Source: Bacteroidota bacterium (GTDB lineage Bacteria > Bacteroidota > Bacteroidia > Chitinophagales > UBA2359). From it: a DNA stretch of 9,149 bases. The DNA lies in assembly GCA_020627525.1 (NCBI GenBank), contig JAHDGP010000134.1, positions 1,077 through 10,225 on the forward strand. Direction: 5' to 3'. The translations under genes were made by a program, and so were the position numbers. The notes beneath the pieces were generated by a model that ran no database searches, was not told the origin of the DNA, and saw only the letters and a list, made by a program, of their open reading frames with translations. Below, piece by piece: positions 6,885-9,149 of this stretch (positions are counted from its first letter, which is position 1; every line of letters starts with the position of its first letter).

Positions 6885-6939
6885 TTAAATACGTAATAAA
6901 ACATAAATTGTTTTTACAATATGTAATAAACGTATTTAA
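6885..6939. promoter_or_regulatory. Nested palindrome in the kinase/peptidase divergent promoter region
   Basis: A perfect 10-bp inverted repeat, TTAAATACGT (6885-6894) and ACGTATTTAA (6930-6939), encloses a second dyad: ACAT-AA-ATTGT (6901-6911), loop TTTT, ACAATATGT (6916-6924). The two layers are separated by AATAAA/AATAA. The same stretch also holds a direct repeat, ACGTAATAAA (6891-6900) and ATGTAATAAA (6921-6930), with starts 30 bp apart, about three helical turns. It lies 30 bp before the peptidase ATG and 63 bp before the kinase ATG. This fits an operator or a structured leader. No perfect TAnnTTTG box is seen nearby: TTTATTTG at 6864-6871 is one mismatch away on the plus strand. Confidence 0.42.
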
Positions 6940-6968
6940 TAAATGTTGAATAAAAATCCACTAACCAT

Positions 6969-9149
6969 ATGATTATGAACTGTTTAAAATTTATAGTATA
7001 TTTTTCGGTATTGCTTTCAATAAATGCAAATGCACAATTAAATTTATCTTACTACTTCCCGGATCACATTGAATTTGATAAAAATATTCCAACACCAGCA
7101 TCTGTTATTGGGCATGAAGTTGGAGAATGGCACGTTTCGCACGATAAGCTTATCTATTATATGAATGAATTAGCGGAAAAATCTTCCAAAGTAAAAATTC
7201 AAGAATATGCTCGCAGCCATGAAAATCGTCCTTTAAAATTGTTGACGATTACAAGCGAAGAAAATCATAAAAATTTAAATAAAATAAAAGACATACATTT
7301 AGACAATGTTGCTGGTAAAAATGTAAATGAACTTGATAACAAAGCCATTGTTTATTTGGGTTACACGGTACATGGAAATGAATCAAGTGGTTCCAATGCA
7401 GCTCTGTTGGTCGCCTATTACCTAGCAGCCGCTAAGTCTGCTGAAGTTGAAGAATTTTTGAAAGAAACAGTAATTTTGCTTGACCCTTGTTTCAATCCTG
7501 ATGGAATGAACAGATTTGCCAATTGGGTGAACCGCCACAAAAATAAAAACTTGAATCCAGACAACAATGATCGAGAATACCACGAAGTTTGGCCAGGTGG
7601 AAGAACCAATCATTACTGGTTTGATCTCAATAGAGATTGGCTTTTGCTGCAACATCCAGAAAGCATCGGACGGATAAAAATGTTCCACGAGTGGAAACCC
7701 AATGTTTTGACAGATGCCCACGAAATGGGGACCAATAGCACGTATTTTTTTCAACCAGGTATCCCTTCCAGAAACAATCCATTGACACCTCAAAGAACAT
7801 TTGAGTTGACTCAGGAGTTGGCAAATTTTCACGCCCACGCATTAGATTCAATTGGAACGCAATATTATTCACGAGAAAGTTTTGATGATTTTTACATTGG
7901 TAAAGGTTCTACCTATCCTGATCTAAATGCTTGCGTGGGTATATTGTTTGAACAGGCAAGTTCAAGAGGACATTTACAGCACAGTGTCAATGGCGTTTTA
8001 TCTTTTCCGCAAACAATCAGAAATCAGTTCAACACTTCTTTATCGACACTTCGAGGTGCCGTTCACAACAAAACTGCTTTATTAGAACATCAAAAAGAAT
8101 TTTACAAATCTGCTATAAATGAAGCAACTACCAACAAAACAAAAGCGTATATTTTTGGTGATAATAATGATTTTGATAGAACTAAAGAATTGTATGATTT
8201 ATTAAAAAGGCATCAGATTGAAGTTTATCCATCCAAAGTTGATGTAAATGAAAATGGATTAAGTTTTGACAAGGGAACTTCTTTTATTGTTCCAACAAAA
8301 CAGGCAAATTACAGATTGATAAAATCTATGTTTGAAAAAGTGACAACATTTAAAGACAGTCTTTTTTATGATGTCTCTACTTGGCATTTACCCTCTTCTT
8401 TCAACTTGCCCTACTCCACATTAAATGGGAATATTGATATTTTAATAGAAAAAAATGATATTGAATTTCCAAGAAACAATATTATTGGAAAAACAGATAA
8501 AACCTATGCTTATTTAATAGATTGGAGTAATTATTTTAGTCCCAAACTGTTGAATAAATTATTGAGTGAAAAAGTTTTGTTAAAAGTTGCCAATAAAAAA
8601 TTTACTCATAAAATAGAAAACAAAGAGGTTGAATTTAAACCTGGAACGATAATGGTTCCTGTTGGAAATTTATCCAAAATTAAAAAGAATAATATTCTCA
8701 ACTTGTTATCAGAACATATCAAAATTCACGATACACAAATTTTTGCTGTCGAGACAGGGCAATCAAACAAAGGTATTGATTTAGGCAGCCCTAGTTTTTC
8801 TCCATTAAAAATTCAAAAGGTTGGTTTAATTGTAGGCAATGGTATAAATGCTTATGAAGCGGGCGAAGTTTGGCATTTGCTAGATCAGAGGATGGATATT
8901 CCTGTCACGCACTTAGACATTGAAAGAATTGATAAAGTGGACTTGAGTAAATACAATAGTATAGTGATGGTGGATGGTAATTACGGAAAATTAAACAAGC
9001 AAAAAATTAAGGATTATATTGAAAAGGGAGGTAATTTGATTACTTATAAAAGGGCGTCAAAATGGATTGCAGAAACTGAATTTTGTAAAATAAAAATTCG
9101 TCCTGTCTCTAGTGAAAATATTACTACAGATGTTCATAAAAATTATGAT
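6969..9149 (+). CDS. Secreted M14 zinc carboxypeptidase with GATase1-like domain, 3' end missing
   Basis: The first 727 codons of an exported metallocarboxypeptidase; the frame is open to the last base. Residues 1-22 form a Sec signal peptide (hydrophobic core FIVYFSVLLSI, cleavage likely after Ala-Asn-Ala before Gln). ATG at 6975 is an alternative start giving MNCLKF... The M14 catalytic domain (about 45-340) has the zinc site HGNE (His135, Glu138) and His251 in DAHEMG, the substrate-carboxylate site DLNRDW (Asn221, Arg222), and Glu328 in LFEQASSRG as probable catalytic base. His251 to Glu328 is 77 residues, close to carboxypeptidase A. A middle region (about 390-600) is unassigned. From about 615, KVGLIVGNG begins a class I glutamine amidotransferase-like fold; the stretch VMVDGNYGK has no nucleophilic Cys, so this domain is probably non-catalytic. 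The role is trimming peptides outside the cytoplasm. Bacteroidota proteins of this type are usually about 820-840 aa, so roughly 100 residues are missing. Confidence 0.93.
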   Translation, partial: MIMNCLKFIVYFSVLLSINANAQLNLSYYFPDHIEFDKNIPTPASVIGHEVGEWHVSHDKLIYYMNELAEKSSKVKIQEYARSHENRPLKLLTITSEENHKNLNKIKDIHLDNVAGKNVNELDNKAIVYLGYTVHGNESSGSNAALLVAYYLAAAKSAEVEEFLKETVILLDPCFNPDGMNRFANWVNRHKNKNLNPDNNDREYHEVWPGGRTNHYWFDLNRDWLLLQHPESIGRIKMFHEWKPNVLTDAHEMGTNSTYFFQPGIPSRNNPLTPQRTFELTQELANFHAHALDSIGTQYYSRESFDDFYIGKGSTYPDLNACVGILFEQASSRGHLQHSVNGVLSFPQTIRNQFNTSLSTLRGAVHNKTALLEHQKEFYKSAINEATTNKTKAYIFGDNNDFDRTKELYDLLKRHQIEVYPSKVDVNENGLSFDKGTSFIVPTKQANYRLIKSMFEKVTTFKDSLFYDVSTWHLPSSFNLPYSTLNGNIDILIEKNDIEFPRNNIIGKTDKTYAYLIDWSNYFSPKLLNKLLSEKVLLKVANKKFTHKIENKEVEFKPGTIMVPVGNLSKIKKNNILNLLSEHIKIHDTQIFAVETGQSNKGIDLGSPSFSPLKIQKVGLIVGNGINAYEAGEVWHLLDQRMDIPVTHLDIERIDKVDLSKYNSIVMVDGNYGKLNKQKIKDYIEKGGNLITYKRASKWIAETEFCKIKIRPVSSENITTDVHKNYD

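Noticed and set aside
7418..7872. Overlapping minus-strand frames of 63, 138 and 81 aa within the carboxypeptidase gene
   Set aside because: They lie opposite the zinc-binding and substrate-binding core of the peptidase, resemble no family I know, and are explained by codon bias on the coding strand.
1..9149. CRISPR arrays, tRNA or rRNA genes, transposases, toxin-antitoxin pairs or prophage genes
   Set aside because: I read both strands for these and found no regular spaced repeats, cloverleaf-like tRNA sequence or matching protein families; all coding space is explained by ordinary chromosomal genes.

Overview
The window looks like a chromosomal segment of a Bacteroidota bacterium (Flavobacteriia, Saprospiria or similar). 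It is AT-rich and starts are usually preceded by A/T-rich sequence rather than a strong Shine-Dalgarno. One perfect TAnnTTTG-type -7 promoter element is visible. The gene families are also typical: a STAS-domain gene beside RNase Z, and a secreted M14 carboxypeptidase with an extra C-terminal domain. This assignment is inference from sequence style and was not tested by a search.

Layout. (1) At 1-926, on the plus strand, is the 3' end of a small-type transaldolase followed after 2 bp by a class I SAM-dependent methyltransferase. (2) At 923-2257, on the minus strand, is a two-gene unit: a STAS-domain (anti-anti-sigma-like) protein, then ribonuclease Z, which appears to start at TTG. The RNase Z stop codon overlaps the methyltransferase stop codon, so these units converge with no spacer. 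(3) At 2258-2604 is a 347-bp divergent intergenic region with a minus-strand -7 element and a perfect 7+7 dyad. (4) At 2605-5133, on the plus strand, is complete clpC (842 aa), followed by a clear intrinsic terminator. (5) At 5233-5386 is an approximately 154-bp imperfect long palindrome between two convergent genes, probably a MITE-like or other repeated structured element. (6) At 5494-6822, on the minus strand, is a six-TM sensor histidine kinase with no response regulator in view. (7) At 6823-6968 is a divergent intergenic region with a nested palindrome. (8) From 6969 to the window end, on the plus strand, is a secreted M14 zinc carboxypeptidase carrying a GATase1-like domain, cut by the window edge.

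The genes are mostly housekeeping: pentose phosphate pathway, tRNA 3' processing, ATP-dependent proteolysis, signalling and extracellular peptide degradation. There is no sign of a defence island, prophage, insertion sequence with a transposase, CRISPR array or RNA gene. The least explained parts are non-coding: the long palindrome after clpC and the nested palindrome between the kinase and peptidase genes. I see no strong evidence for a new multi-gene system.
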